Source: Rhizobium viscosum (GTDB taxonomy: Bacteria > Pseudomonadota > Alphaproteobacteria > Rhizobiales > Rhizobiaceae). From it: 64,000 nt of DNA. Position 1 is the first letter of the stretch; every line of letters starts with the position of its first letter. Below the pieces are notes generated by a model, which did no database searches, had not been told where the DNA came from, and worked only from the letters and a program-made list of their open reading frames with translations. Shown piece by piece: positions 33,014 through 41,768 of this stretch. The DNA is taken from contig NZ_JADBEC010000002.1 in the NCBI RefSeq assembly GCF_014873945.1, forward strand, positions 1 through 64,000. Direction: 5' to 3'. The position numbers were made by a program, and so were the translations under genes.

Positions 33014-33499
33014 TCAGCTTTTGGTCGGATCGTCCTTCACGGCATCCGCGAACTTCCGCATCAGTCGGACCAGGTTATCCAGATCATCTGGATCCCATGT
33101 CTTGAATATCTCGATCCCTATCCTCTCACGCGCCGCATCGACGCGGTCCGTCATCGCCTTGCCCTTCGCAGTAACGGTCGCTTCGCTGACGCGACGGTCC
33201 GACGCGCTCGGCTGCCGCTTGACGAGGCCGAGGCTCTCGAGCTTGGCGACCTGACGGCTGACCGTCGTGTGGTCCCGGCCGGCGCGATCAGCCAATTCGA
33301 CCACGCCAATCGGTCCCAGTCTTTCAATGCCCACCAGCAAGGGGAAGAGGGCGCGGTCGAGCGAAATTCCGGCCTCCTGGACCATTGCTTCATCCCGTTG
33401 CGGCCGGTTCATGACGCTGACGATCTCAAGCAGCGATCCATGAAGCTCACGGATACGATTTGAGATATGTGTATTTTGCACATTTTTTGTTGACGGCAT
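33014..33499 (-). CDS. MarR-family transcriptional regulator
   Basis: 161 aa. Winged helix with VVELADRAGRDHTTVSRQVA, KLESLGLVKRQPSASDRR (wing with the DRR motif) and a C-terminal dimer helix. The ATG at 33499 has AGGAG upstream; the 82 in-frame codons beyond it overlap the divergent gene and are not coding. It is divergent from the FAD monooxygenase with 49 nt between, and two ATGTG-N7-CACAT sites (33467-33483 inside its own codons 6-11, and 33515-33531) are probably its operators. It is expected to repress both genes until a phenolic ligand binds. Confidence 0.9.
   Translation of the reverse strand: MPSTKNVQNTHISNRIRELHGSLLEIVSVMNRPQRDEAMVQEAGISLDRALFPLLVGIERLGPIGVVELADRAGRDHTTVSRQVAKLESLGLVKRQPSASDRRVSEATVTAKGKAMTDRVDAARERIGIEIFKTWDPDDLDNLVRLMRKFADAVKDDPTKS
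33467..33483. promoter_or_regulatory. Second MarR operator, inside the marR coding start
   Basis: ATGTG (33467-33471), 7-nt spacer, CACAT (33479-33483). Same half-sites and spacing as the intergenic site 48 bp away; it covers codons 6-11 of the regulator. Confidence 0.55.
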
Positions 33500-33512
33500 T
33501 CCTGATCTCCTA

Positions 33513-33533
33513 TTATGTGCATAATACACATAA
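33513..33533. promoter_or_regulatory. MarR operator between the regulator and FAD monooxygenase
   Basis: TTATGTG (33513-33519), 7-nt spacer, CACATAA (33527-33533): a 21-bp dyad, extended on both sides by CCTATT / AATAGG with a one-base offset. It ends 15 nt before the monooxygenase ATG and overlaps both likely promoters. Confidence 0.72.
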
Positions 33534-33548
33534 ATAGGAGCAGCAGCA

Positions 33549-35063
33549 ATGACAGAAGATACCGCAATCGATGTATTAATTTGTGGTGCCGGCGCGGCCG
33601 GCCTGACGCTGGCGATCGATCTCGCCCGGCGGGGTGTATCCTTCCGGCTGATCGAGAAGATGGATGACCCGTTCCGAGGTTCGCGCGGCAAGGGAATACA
33701 GCCGCGAACCCTGGAAGTGTTCGAGGACCTTGGCATTGTCGACAAGATTGCCGCGTCCGGCGGTTACTACCCGCAGCAGCGCGAATATCACGACGACGGC
33801 AGCGTGAAAGATGCCGCGCTTGTCGAGGCCTGTGAGCCGATCCCATCGGAACCCTACGGAACGCCTCTGCTCGTGCCTCAATTCCTGACGGAGAAGACGA
33901 TGCGGGAACGCCTTGTCGAACTCGGCCATGCTCCGGAGTTCGGCTGCGCATTGGTCGCCTTCGAACAGGATGGGCAGGGTGTAACAGCAAGGCTTGCCAG
34001 TGGTGGTGAAGAACAGACTATCCGCGCACGTTATCTCGTCGGCACCGACGGTGGCCGAAGCTTTGTGCGCCAGACGCTCGCCGTCGGTTTTCCCGGAAAG
34101 ACGCTCGGCGTCCGCGCCATTGTTGCCGACGTGACGCTGACAGGCCTCAGCCGCGATGTCTGGCATCGCTTCAACGAGGGGTCGATGGAGACACAAATAT
34201 CTTTTTGTCCCTTGACCGAAACTGGGTTTTTCCAACTGCAGGGACCAGTGCCTCTCGAAGGCGAGATCGATCTCTCGGCCGAAGGGCTTACGACACTGAC
34301 TGCCGAACGCACCGGCCGCGCCGATATCTTCATCCAGTCTGTCTCCTGGGCATCGGCATTCAACATGAATGCCCGGCTTGCTGACAGCTATCGCGTCGGC
34401 CGCATCTTTCTCGCCGGAGACGCCGCCCATACCCATCCGCCGACGGGCGGCCAGGGTCTGAACACCAGCGTTCAGGACGCCTACAATCTGGGCTGGAAGC
34501 TGGCAGCCGTCCTATCGGGTGCCCCGGAGACGCTTCTCGATAGCTATGAGGAAGAGCGCCGCCCGATCGCGGCAAGCATGCTGGGACTTGCCGTCAGATT
34601 GCTCGAAGACATGAAGCGCGGCGACCTTCGGCGTGGTCGTGAGGTCCGGCAACTGGACATCGGCTATCCCGGTTCGAGTCTGTCACTCGAAGAGCCCCAG
34701 CGTCAGGCTCGCGTGCTTGCCGGCAACCGCGCTCCCGACGCGCTATTGAAGGGCGCCGCTGGCCAGCCAGTGCGGTTGTTCGATCTCTTCAAGGGCTCTC
34801 ATTGGACGCTGCTGGAATTTGAAGTGGAGAGGGTTGCCATCCACCCACGCAAAGGGCTGCATATTTATCGCATCAGCCAAGGCGGTGATCTCATCGACAG
34901 CGAGAACCGGTTCAGCGACACCTACGAAGCTACCCCAGGTGACCGGATTCTTATTCGTCCGGATGGCTATGTCGGCGCAATCGTATCGCAACGCGAAACG
35001 GCGGCATTGGAAACCTATCTTCACGATGTCGGATTGCGAACCGGGCCTGCTGCCAGAGGATGA
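33549..35063 (+). CDS. FAD-dependent aromatic monooxygenase (phenol hydroxylase/TfdB-like)
   Basis: 504 aa class A flavoprotein hydroxylase. FAD motifs are CGAGAAGLTLAIDLARRG (GxGxxG), YLVGTDGGRSFVR (DG motif) and FLAGDAAHTHPPTGGQGLN (GD motif). The C-terminal thioredoxin-like extension (about 385-500, VRLFDLFKGSHWTLLEFE, then PGDRILIRPDGYVGAI) is usual for the phenol hydroxylase/MhpA-like branch. Ribosome site AGGAG is in the operator tail. It probably hydroxylates a phenolic compound under control of the divergent MarR protein. No ring-cleavage gene follows, so the substrate and product are unknown. Confidence 0.9.
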   Translation: MTEDTAIDVLICGAGAAGLTLAIDLARRGVSFRLIEKMDDPFRGSRGKGIQPRTLEVFEDLGIVDKIAASGGYYPQQREYHDDGSVKDAALVEACEPIPSEPYGTPLLVPQFLTEKTMRERLVELGHAPEFGCALVAFEQDGQGVTARLASGGEEQTIRARYLVGTDGGRSFVRQTLAVGFPGKTLGVRAIVADVTLTGLSRDVWHRFNEGSMETQISFCPLTETGFFQLQGPVPLEGEIDLSAEGLTTLTAERTGRADIFIQSVSWASAFNMNARLADSYRVGRIFLAGDAAHTHPPTGGQGLNTSVQDAYNLGWKLAAVLSGAPETLLDSYEEERRPIAASMLGLAVRLLEDMKRGDLRRGREVRQLDIGYPGSSLSLEEPQRQARVLAGNRAPDALLKGAAGQPVRLFDLFKGSHWTLLEFEVERVAIHPRKGLHIYRISQGGDLIDSENRFSDTYEATPGDRILIRPDGYVGAIVSQRETAALETYLHDVGLRTGPAARG

Positions 35064-35284
35064 AAAATGCTTTCGCGGCATAACTTCGCCAGCGGATGCC
35101 ATCCCACCCGCCTGTCATCATCATGACTGCGCACGGGGAACAAGGACGTCGAGCCCTCCGTCTTTCAGGCGGGCGCGATCGCCTTTCTATGACGGACATT
35201 CCGTAGAAATAGAACGACTTCAACAGTAGGACGGAGCGGTCTGAAGGGGTTGACTGCTGCCGTTAAGCGCTCCCCATCAATGAC

Positions 35285-35338
35285 AAAAAAGCGCCCCATC
35301 CGCCACGCCCGCTTTTGGGCATAAGGGGATCGGGCGCT
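35285..35338 (-). terminator. Rho-independent terminator of the small gene at 35359
   Basis: On the minus strand, AGCGCCC (35338-35332) pairs with GGGCGCT (35296-35290) and is followed at once by a T6 run (35290-35285). An inner GCCC/GGGC stem adds stability. This is the best intrinsic terminator in the window, and it supports transcription of the 66-aa gene just upstream. Confidence 0.78.
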
Positions 35339-35358
35339 GACGATGCGACGATCAATGC

Positions 35359-35559
35359 CTAGTCGGCAAAGCCGACATACTTCTGGCGCGTATCGTCAAG
35401 CAAAACCGTTATTACGGACCTGAGCGCAGCCTTTACTTGATCGATACTGGTTTCGAAGCCGTCAACGATGCGCAGGGCCTCGTTCAGCAATGCTTCCTTC
35501 TCGTCAAGATCCATCAGGTTTTGCGTATCGTTGACGTATGAGGTAGTGGTAGAGTTCAT
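35359..35559 (-). CDS. Small acidic helical hypothetical protein
   Basis: 66 aa starting MNSTTTSYVNDTQNLMDLDE. The rest is one or two amphipathic helices (EKEALLNEALRIVDGFETS, then VKAALRSVITVLLDDTRQKY). The ATG at 35559 has GGGGG about 8 nt upstream; a longer frame adds a hydrophobic stretch without a ribosome site. A strong intrinsic terminator lies 21 nt after its stop. Its layout resembles the 61-aa protein at 37638, on the other side of the acyltransferase gene. Function unknown. Confidence 0.62.
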   Translation of the reverse strand: MNSTTTSYVNDTQNLMDLDEKEALLNEALRIVDGFETSIDQVKAALRSVITVLLDDTRQKYVGFAD

Positions 35560-36174
35560 AAGCAGCCCCCAGCTGACAATCAATGCGAGAAGATACATCT
35601 CAAGCGCGAATTTTAATCAAGAACCTTTTCTGGACTTTTGTGCTGTAACCTGCAATTTTCTCGGGCGAGCAATGTTCGCAAGTAACCGGAAAGAACATGT
35701 CACGTAATTTTCGTGATGCAACCGGCTTTTATCGCAAAGGTTAGCAAGTAAGGTTAAGCGCTATCCTTCAGCCCACTTCCCGGACTGCGCTCCAGCGTTG
35801 CCGCAAAACACCATCCCCGCGCCGAACAGCTCATCGGTGTGATTGTGTGGACCGCGGTGATTGCGGCACCAAAATGCGGCACGCCACCATGCCTTCCGCT
35901 GGTTCGCAGGAGATGGTTCGCCAGGTCGGTGGGACGCTCTTCAACGTAGTCTCGTTCGCAACCCCGATCGGCGATTGCTGCAATCTATCGGGTGTATCCT
36001 CGTTACAATAGCTGATTATTGAAGCGCTACAGCGTACTCACAATTGAATTCGGGATACTCTGGATACGGCTTCGTCGGCAATGTTAACCCAGATAACCGT
36101 AAGTATAGAGCCGCGCATTGCGAACATGCGATCCGTGGTGTACTTCGATCGCGAGACGGGACTTGGGGGAAATA
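35560..36174. other. Intergenic region without a recognised gene
   Basis: About 615 nt between the divergent small gene and the acyltransferase. The first 200 nt are AT-rich and probably hold the small gene's promoter. The rest is GC-rich but has no frame with a ribosome site or a recognisable protein on either strand. Confidence 0.5.
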
Positions 36175-37275
36175 TTGCGATACAAGCAACTGGACGCGCT
36201 GCGAGGGATTGCGGCTATGACGGTGGTCATCCATCATCTTTTTATGGCTTTTCCCGGATCTGAGGCTCACCTGAACGTTCTCGACCTATCGAGCTGGACG
36301 TTCTGGGAGACGTGGGTGAAGTACACGCCGCTCAGAGCGTTCGCCAATGGAAGGCCTGCCGTTGTCCTCTTCTTCGTCCTCAGCGGATTTGTTCTGGCGG
36401 CAAGCTTTGAGAAGCAAACACTATCGTATCCGGGTTACTTGATCAGAAGGTTTTGCAGAATCTATTTGCCATTCGCCACCGCAATAGCCTTTGCCGTTGC
36501 TCTCTTTATACTATCACCAAGTGGACCGATAGAAGGCTTGACCGAGTGGTTCAACGCCAGTTCGTGGACCGCTGCACCAAGTTCTGACGTGGTGGCAGGA
36601 CACCTCACGATGACGGGACGTGATGCACATATTCAACTGAACAACGTCATGTGGAGCTTGATCCACGAGCTTCGAATCTCTGTGCTTTTCCCACTGATCG
36701 TCCTGCTGGCCATATGGAACTGGAGGGTCACGCTCACCGCACTTGCATGCCTTTGGCTCCTCAGTGAGGCAGTGGGCCGTCTGACCCCGGAGGGAAGCAT
36801 CCTGGCGTCGATCCTCGATACTGCTGGATACATTCTCTTATTTGCCGTCGGCGCAATCTGCTTCTACCATCGGCAGCTGCTCGCATCGATCGCCGGCAGA
36901 GCGCCCGTCTGGGCTGTCGCCATCACGGCACTTGTCCTGATGGCGATCCCTGCAGGTGCTCCGGCTTCCGAGCTCCTTTACGGACTGGCCTCCGTTGCGC
37001 TGATCGGCGCGGCAATCGGACATAAAAACGCCCAGTCGTTTTTTACATCCGCTCCCCTTTTGTGGCTGGGCACCATTTCATACAGCCTTTATCTCTTTCA
37101 TCTGCCCATAGTCCTATTTACTCTTCGCCATTGGTATGGGGTAGTCGACAACCGCTTCCTCGTTGTCGGAATTATTGCTTCGAGCCTGGCGGCTGCTCAA
37201 CTTGCCTACTGGCTGGTCGAGAAGCCATCGGACCAGCTTGGTCGCGTTCTTTCTCGCAGGCAAAAACCGGCCTGA
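36175..37275 (+). CDS. Acyltransferase 3 (OafA/NodX-like) family membrane protein
   Basis: About 366 aa integral membrane O-acyltransferase. It opens with RYKQLDALRGIAAMTVVIHH, including the conserved His pair region, then FFVLSGFVLAASFEKQ, YLIRRFCRIYLPF and about ten hydrophobic helices, ending in a SLYLFHLPIVL segment. Such enzymes add acetyl or similar groups to surface polysaccharides or Nod factors. I place the start at TTG 36175 because GGGGGA lies just before it and LDALRG normally sits at the N-terminus; ATG 36118 is the alternative. The base composition is slightly AT-richer than its neighbours. Standing alone, its glycan target is unknown. Confidence 0.84.
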   Translation: MRYKQLDALRGIAAMTVVIHHLFMAFPGSEAHLNVLDLSSWTFWETWVKYTPLRAFANGRPAVVLFFVLSGFVLAASFEKQTLSYPGYLIRRFCRIYLPFATAIAFAVALFILSPSGPIEGLTEWFNASSWTAAPSSDVVAGHLTMTGRDAHIQLNNVMWSLIHELRISVLFPLIVLLAIWNWRVTLTALACLWLLSEAVGRLTPEGSILASILDTAGYILLFAVGAICFYHRQLLASIAGRAPVWAVAITALVLMAIPAGAPASELLYGLASVALIGAAIGHKNAQSFFTSAPLLWLGTISYSLYLFHLPIVLFTLRHWYGVVDNRFLVVGIIASSLAAAQLAYWLVEKPSDQLGRVLSRRQKPA

Positions 37276-37637
37276 GGTTTTCACTAGACCTGGATGATCG
37301 GAAAACCTGTTCAGACCATCGAACGACCTGTCTGAATGGCGCAGAGCTTCCATAATGATCTCACCCACAACCAAGTGGCGCAAGCCGGCAGATGCTCGGC
37401 AAACATTGACTAGCTGCAAGCCAAAGAACCGCAACTCCACGTTTTTCTGCTTATACGGAGTAATTACTTTTAGTTATATGCCTGCTTCCAGCTTTTGCTG
37501 ATTATTCCGACGATCTGAAGTAATCTTAATCGAAGCAAACAGCGTGGCTCATATATTTCAACTTTATTCTGCGGCAGAAAAATAAAACGCTGAAATGGTA
37601 TTTTGCTGTAGAGAATGTTTTGAAGGATGAAAATAAT
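37276..37637. other. Intergenic region without a recognised gene
   Basis: 362 nt between the acyltransferase and the small gene at 37638. The last 150 nt are strongly AT-rich, consistent with a promoter. No terminator with a T-run and no supported frame were found. Confidence 0.5.
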
Positions 37638-37823
37638 ATGCTGCCTATGGTCAATAGCGCCAGTGAGGTTCGACTTAAATACATTGAGGACAAAATAGAC
37701 GCGCTAAAGATGGCGGAAACCTTGCTGAACAGTCCTGAGGTTACGAACGAGGATCTGAGGTCGGCGCTCAAGGTTCTGCTGGAAGTGGTGATCGCCCAGC
37801 TGCAGGAATCCGTTAGATATTAG
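37638..37823 (+). CDS. Small acidic helical hypothetical protein
   Basis: 61 aa: MLPMVNSASEVRLKYIEDKI, then DALKMAETLLNSPEVTNEDL and a last helix RSALKVLLEVVIAQLQESVR. The ATG at 37638 has AAGGA about 10 nt upstream; a TTG at 37620 would add six residues. The pattern of an acidic helix, a short linker and a Leu/Val-rich helix starting with LRSAL or ALRSV is shared with the 66-aa protein at 35359, so the two may be distant paralogues. Function unknown. Confidence 0.6.
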   Translation: MLPMVNSASEVRLKYIEDKIDALKMAETLLNSPEVTNEDLRSALKVLLEVVIAQLQESVRY

Positions 37824-38217
37824 TGCAAGACTTTACGCACCGGTTAAGCCGGTAAGCAGCCAGCCACCAGTCGATAACGGGGATGGCTGGCCGTACTGAC
37901 GTTGGCCGCCTGCCGAATGCTCCCTGCCTTGCAGCAGCTGATATCTCATCCCTCGACCAGCGCATCGATCCATCGGTCGGAATCACCCGCGACCACTCGA
38001 CGCATGATTGCATTACATCTGTCACCCCATCCTTCAGACCGCCATAATGGCCATATTATTGTTACGTGCGAGCATTGACGATAACTGCGCCAGAACCGGC
38101 ATATTCGAAGCATCGAAAATATTGCGATATCTTCTGGACAATAAGTCAGGTGGCCTGCCGGCCAATTCTGCTTAGGATGCACAGCAGAATCAGCAGAACG
38201 TTTTTGGAGGCACGTGA
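37824..38217. other. Leader region of the RTX gene
   Basis: 394 nt with no supported gene. The part from about 38040 is AT-rich with repeated ATATT/CGATA motifs and probably carries the RTX gene promoter. It ends in the dyad at 38165-38190 and the ribosome site. Confidence 0.5.
38165..38190 (+). promoter_or_regulatory. Dyad in the RTX gene leader
   Basis: Perfect 8-bp arms ATTCTGCT / AGCAGAAT separated by 10 nt, ending 27 nt before the RTX start codon and just upstream of its GGAGG. It could be a protein-binding operator or an mRNA hairpin limiting translation. Confidence 0.5.
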
Positions 38218-40323
38218 ATGCCAACGATTACCGGAACGGATGGAAACGATACGTTGATCGGCGGCAAGGCCTCCGAGGTCATCATCGGCCTTGCCGGCGA
38301 CGATGTCATCTACGGCAATGAGGGCAATGACATCATCGATGGCGGCGCCGGCTCTGACCAGCTCTATGGCGGCGCGGGTGACGACACGATCAAGTCATGG
38401 CGTCATGAAGGGCCTGACTATATCGACGGAGGCGACGGCATCGACACGCTGGCGCTGAAACGCAGCTATGAATATGTCGTCGAGCACATCGATATTTCTA
38501 CGGCGGCGAAGATAGCCACGCCCCAGGATCTCGGCGAAGGAACTGTTATCGTCAACATGGAGCGCCTGAACATCACGGGCGGGTACATGGGCGACCATTT
38601 CGTCGGTGGCGCGCTGGGCGACGAGATCCACGGCTGGAACGGCGACGATACGCTCGAAGGCAATGGCGGCGACGACTACATCGACGGCGGCGCCGGCAAT
38701 GACGTGCTGATCGGCGGATCGGGCCACAATACGCTGATCGGTTACAGCGGTGACGACAAATTTGTCTCCGCCGTCGATGCGGTCGACACGATCGACGGCG
38801 GAACGGGCAACGATTCTCTCGTACTCGACCGGCGCGCGGCGACCGTGGACCTGACGCTCGACCTGTCGCAGCCCACGACCACCGTGCAGGCGCTTGGCGA
38901 CGGCACGACGGTCAGCGGCATCGAGCAGATCGAATTTTATGGCGGCAGCGGCGCCGATACTGTTACCGGTGGCGGCGGTAACGATCTCTTTTCGGGCAGC
39001 GGCGGCAATGACAGGTTCGATGGCGGCGCGGGCTTCGATACGGCCAATTACGCCGGCGACTTCGCAGATTACGCGATCGACCGGGTGCTCGGCACGGTCG
39101 CAAGTGCCGCCGAAGGCACCGATACGCTCGCCCATGTCGAGAGGCTGCATTTCCTCGACGGCAACTATGATTGGGCCACCGGCGTTTTCACTCCGTTCAA
39201 CAACGCGCCTCTGCTGGCTGCGGGTGAGCCGAGCAACGGTCTCGTCGAGGCCGGCAGTAGCGGCCCCGGCGTCGATACCGCCAGCCTGCAGCTGACGGCA
39301 TCAGATCCCGATGCCGGCGACACTATCTCCTACATCACCGACGGCTGGACCAGCCTCGGCGGCGGACAATGGAGCCTTTCCGGTGTCTACGGCATGGCAA
39401 TCCTGAACACCGCGACCGGACAGGTGACCTATCTGCTGGACAACGACCGGGCCGCGACCCAGGCCCTGGCGGAAGGTGCGGCGGCACAGGACACGTTCGA
39501 CCTGACGATCAGAGACAGCCACGGGGCCAGCGCCACGCAGAGCATCGCCTTTTCGATCGTCGGAGCGCGCGACAATATTGCCGGCGCAACGATCCACGGG
39601 ACCGACGGCAACGACTTCATCGCGCCGGGCGCAACCGTCGCGGGCCAGCCGCTCGTCACCGTCAACGACGACACGATCTACGGCGCAGGCGGCAATGATT
39701 ACGTCGATGGCGGCGCAGGCGCCGACAAGATGATCGGCGGAAGCGGCAACGACACCTACTTCATCGACAATGCCGGCGACCGTGCCGTCGAAACGGCCGA
39801 TAGCGGCACCGACACGATCCAGGCCACCATCAGCGTCGATCTCCACGATCACGCCTTCGTCGAAAACCTGCGTCTCAAGGAAGGCGCCGGCGCGATCGGC
39901 GGCACCGGTAACGATATTGCCAATCTCATCACCGGCAATGCCTCGGCCAATGCGATTGCCGGCGGCGCCGGTATCGACAGCCTGTATGGCAAGGGCGGCG
40001 CTGACATTTTCTATTTCAACGAAATGGGCGCGACCAACAAGGATTCCATCTGGGATTTCGATGCCGACGACAAGGTCAGGCTCGGCTCCGCCTTCGCCGG
40101 CCTCGACAACAATCACGATGGCATTCTGGACACGGATGCCTTTATGATCGCCTCCAAATACGGCGCCACGGCCACCGCCGATCACGCGCAACTGATCTAC
40201 AATGCGGCGACCGGCAACCTCTCTTACGACGCCGATGGCACCGGCGGCCAGGCAGCGCAGGACATCGTCTTCCTCGGCGCCAACAAGGCCTTCTTTGATC
40301 ACGGGGATATCGTTCTGGTGTAA
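38218..40323 (+). CDS. RTX-type calcium-binding secreted protein with cadherin/VCBS-like domain
   Basis: 701 aa, no Sec signal. Glycine-rich nonapeptide (GGxGxDxLx) repeats fall in four blocks: about 7-60, 128-205, 241-275 and 458-515, with a fifth partial block at 560-600. Between them, residues about 328-450 form a VCBS/cadherin-like beta domain (LQLTASDPDAGDTISYITDG, TFDLTIRDSHGAS). The C-terminal 60 residues (NLSYDADGTGG, DIVFLGANKAFFDHGDIVLV) look like a type I secretion tail. Such proteins are exported by TolC-linked ABC systems and bind Ca2+ outside the cell, often as adhesins or biofilm proteins. No type I secretion genes are in the window. ATG with GGAGG 7 nt upstream. Confidence 0.9.
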   Translation: MPTITGTDGNDTLIGGKASEVIIGLAGDDVIYGNEGNDIIDGGAGSDQLYGGAGDDTIKSWRHEGPDYIDGGDGIDTLALKRSYEYVVEHIDISTAAKIATPQDLGEGTVIVNMERLNITGGYMGDHFVGGALGDEIHGWNGDDTLEGNGGDDYIDGGAGNDVLIGGSGHNTLIGYSGDDKFVSAVDAVDTIDGGTGNDSLVLDRRAATVDLTLDLSQPTTTVQALGDGTTVSGIEQIEFYGGSGADTVTGGGGNDLFSGSGGNDRFDGGAGFDTANYAGDFADYAIDRVLGTVASAAEGTDTLAHVERLHFLDGNYDWATGVFTPFNNAPLLAAGEPSNGLVEAGSSGPGVDTASLQLTASDPDAGDTISYITDGWTSLGGGQWSLSGVYGMAILNTATGQVTYLLDNDRAATQALAEGAAAQDTFDLTIRDSHGASATQSIAFSIVGARDNIAGATIHGTDGNDFIAPGATVAGQPLVTVNDDTIYGAGGNDYVDGGAGADKMIGGSGNDTYFIDNAGDRAVETADSGTDTIQATISVDLHDHAFVENLRLKEGAGAIGGTGNDIANLITGNASANAIAGGAGIDSLYGKGGADIFYFNEMGATNKDSIWDFDADDKVRLGSAFAGLDNNHDGILDTDAFMIASKYGATATADHAQLIYNAATGNLSYDADGTGGQAAQDIVFLGANKAFFDHGDIVLV

Positions 40324-40876
40324 GGGCCGGAAGAGCGGAGTTGCCCGGCCTTTGACCTCTCATCCGGTCCCGCCGCCCGATCGGGTGTGTAAGTCCTTCT
40401 CGCCGGCCCCGTTCGTGAACGGAATCGAACTCCATGTCGACAGAGGCATGTGCGCGGCCTGACCCCAAGTGTGGTCGGATTTTTGGGTGGCCAGTCGCTG
40501 CCGGCCACAACAATCCCTTGTTTAGTCGCTCTTGGAGCGACGCCAGCCGTGGCGGGAACGGTGCGCGCGAAAAGCGAAATCAAGCATGCGATTGGATTTA
40601 TCGAATGAGGGACGTATGCCGGACGGCGTCAAGATAAAGTCTGATAGCGCGGACCGACGCTCCGGCAAAGCAGCTCCGAGGTGGCCAGTGGGCGGTCCTG
40701 TGTCCATACCGCTCGGAAAGTCTTAGATACGGCTGCTCGCGTTTGCGATCGCAGCGCATGGCCTGACGTCCGAAACGTTCCTCATCCAGTTGCTTGCTAC
40801 CAGTTGAACAAAAAGTGACTCGACATATGAATTGCGTCATATTAAATTGTGTGCAATTCAAAAAGGAGATCAATCG
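40324..40876. other. Intergenic region before the alpha/beta hydrolase
   Basis: 553 nt. I see no frame with a ribosome site and recognisable product. The last 60 nt are AT-rich and contain the dyad at 40829-40859 directly upstream of the hydrolase ribosome site. Confidence 0.5.
40829..40859. promoter_or_regulatory. Candidate operator of the alpha/beta hydrolase gene
   Basis: GAATTGC (40829-40835) and GCAATTC (40853-40859) are perfect inverted halves 17 nt apart; inside lies a second dyad AATTG-N4-CAATT (40845-40858). It ends 4 nt before AAGGAG, so bound protein would block transcription or translation. MarR/TetR-type regulators use such sites. Confidence 0.5.
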
Positions 40877-41656
40877 ATGCACAGAATCTTGAAAACCGCA
40901 TTCGTAGTCGGCGCACTGGCGGTTCTTGCCGCCCCTGCCGCCGCTGAGTCTGCAAAGCCGACGGTGGTGCTCGTGCACGGCGCTTTTGCCGATGCATCAA
41001 GCTGGAACGGGGTCATTGCCCGCCTGGAAAAGGATGGTTATCCGGTCGTCGCCGTTGCCAATCCGCTGCGCGGCGTAAAGTCGGATGGTGATTATGTCGG
41101 CCGTATCGTCGCCGGCATAAAGACCCCGGTCGTTCTCGTCGGCCATTCCTATGGCGGCGCGGTCATCAGCGAGGCTGCCGCGGAGACGAAGAATGTCGAC
41201 GCGCTGGTCTATGTTGCTGCCTTTGCCCCTGACAAGGGCGAGTCCGCCGCCGACCTTTCGGGCAAGTTCCCCGGCAGTACTCTGGCGCCGACGCTTGCCG
41301 AGCCGGTGGCATTGGAAAATGGCGGAAAGGATCTGTACATCCAGCAGGACAAGTTTCATGAGCAATTTGCTGCTGACGTCCCGGCCAAGGCCGCAAAGCT
41401 GATGGCAGCAACCCAGCGTCCGATCACCGAAGCGGCCCTGACCGAGGGAGCGCCCGGTGCGGCGTGGCAGACCATTCCGTCCTGGTTCATCTACGGTGAT
41501 GCAGATAAGAACATCCCCGCCAAGGCTCTCGGCTGGATGGCAGAGCGCGCCCATTCCAAGGAGACCGTCGTGGTCAAGGGTGCCTCCCACGTCGTAATGG
41601 TTTCTCATCCTGATAAGGTTGCGAAGATCATCGAAGACGCGGCTTCCGCCAAGTAA
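40877..41656 (+). CDS. Exported alpha/beta hydrolase
   Basis: 259 aa. A signal peptide (MHRILKTAFVVGALAVLAAP, cleaved near AAAES) is followed by an alpha/beta hydrolase fold with oxyanion segment VVLVHGAFADASSW, nucleophile Ser in VLVGHSYGG, an acid in WFIYGDADKNIP and the last His in KGASHVVMVSHP. It belongs to the small esterase group often annotated as alpha/beta hydrolase or salicylate-esterase-like. ATG 40877 is supported by AAAGGAG 7-9 nt upstream. It is monocistronic, and an inverted repeat lies just before the ribosome site. Periplasmic by prediction; substrate unknown. Confidence 0.88.
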   Translation: MHRILKTAFVVGALAVLAAPAAAESAKPTVVLVHGAFADASSWNGVIARLEKDGYPVVAVANPLRGVKSDGDYVGRIVAGIKTPVVLVGHSYGGAVISEAAAETKNVDALVYVAAFAPDKGESAADLSGKFPGSTLAPTLAEPVALENGGKDLYIQQDKFHEQFAADVPAKAAKLMAATQRPITEAALTEGAPGAAWQTIPSWFIYGDADKNIPAKALGWMAERAHSKETVVVKGASHVVMVSHPDKVAKIIEDAASAK

Positions 41657-41768
41657 CGCCAAATCTTCATCTTGTTCTTGAATGGGCTCCGTCCTCGTTG
41701 ACGGAGCCCAAATGCGCTATGTGCCTTGCGAGGGCTATTGCCGAGTGGGGCCGCTTGAAGCTGGTTTT

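Noticed and set aside
33014..33745. Extended MarR reading frame of 243 codons
   Set aside because: The first 82 codons overlap the operator and the divergent monooxygenase; ATG 33499 has AGGAG and fits normal MarR length.
38221..40320. Repetitive DNA that could be read as a tandem repeat or CRISPR-like array
   Set aside because: The repetition is at protein level (GGxGxDxLx calcium-binding nonapeptides) in one open frame; there are no conserved DNA repeats with unique spacers.
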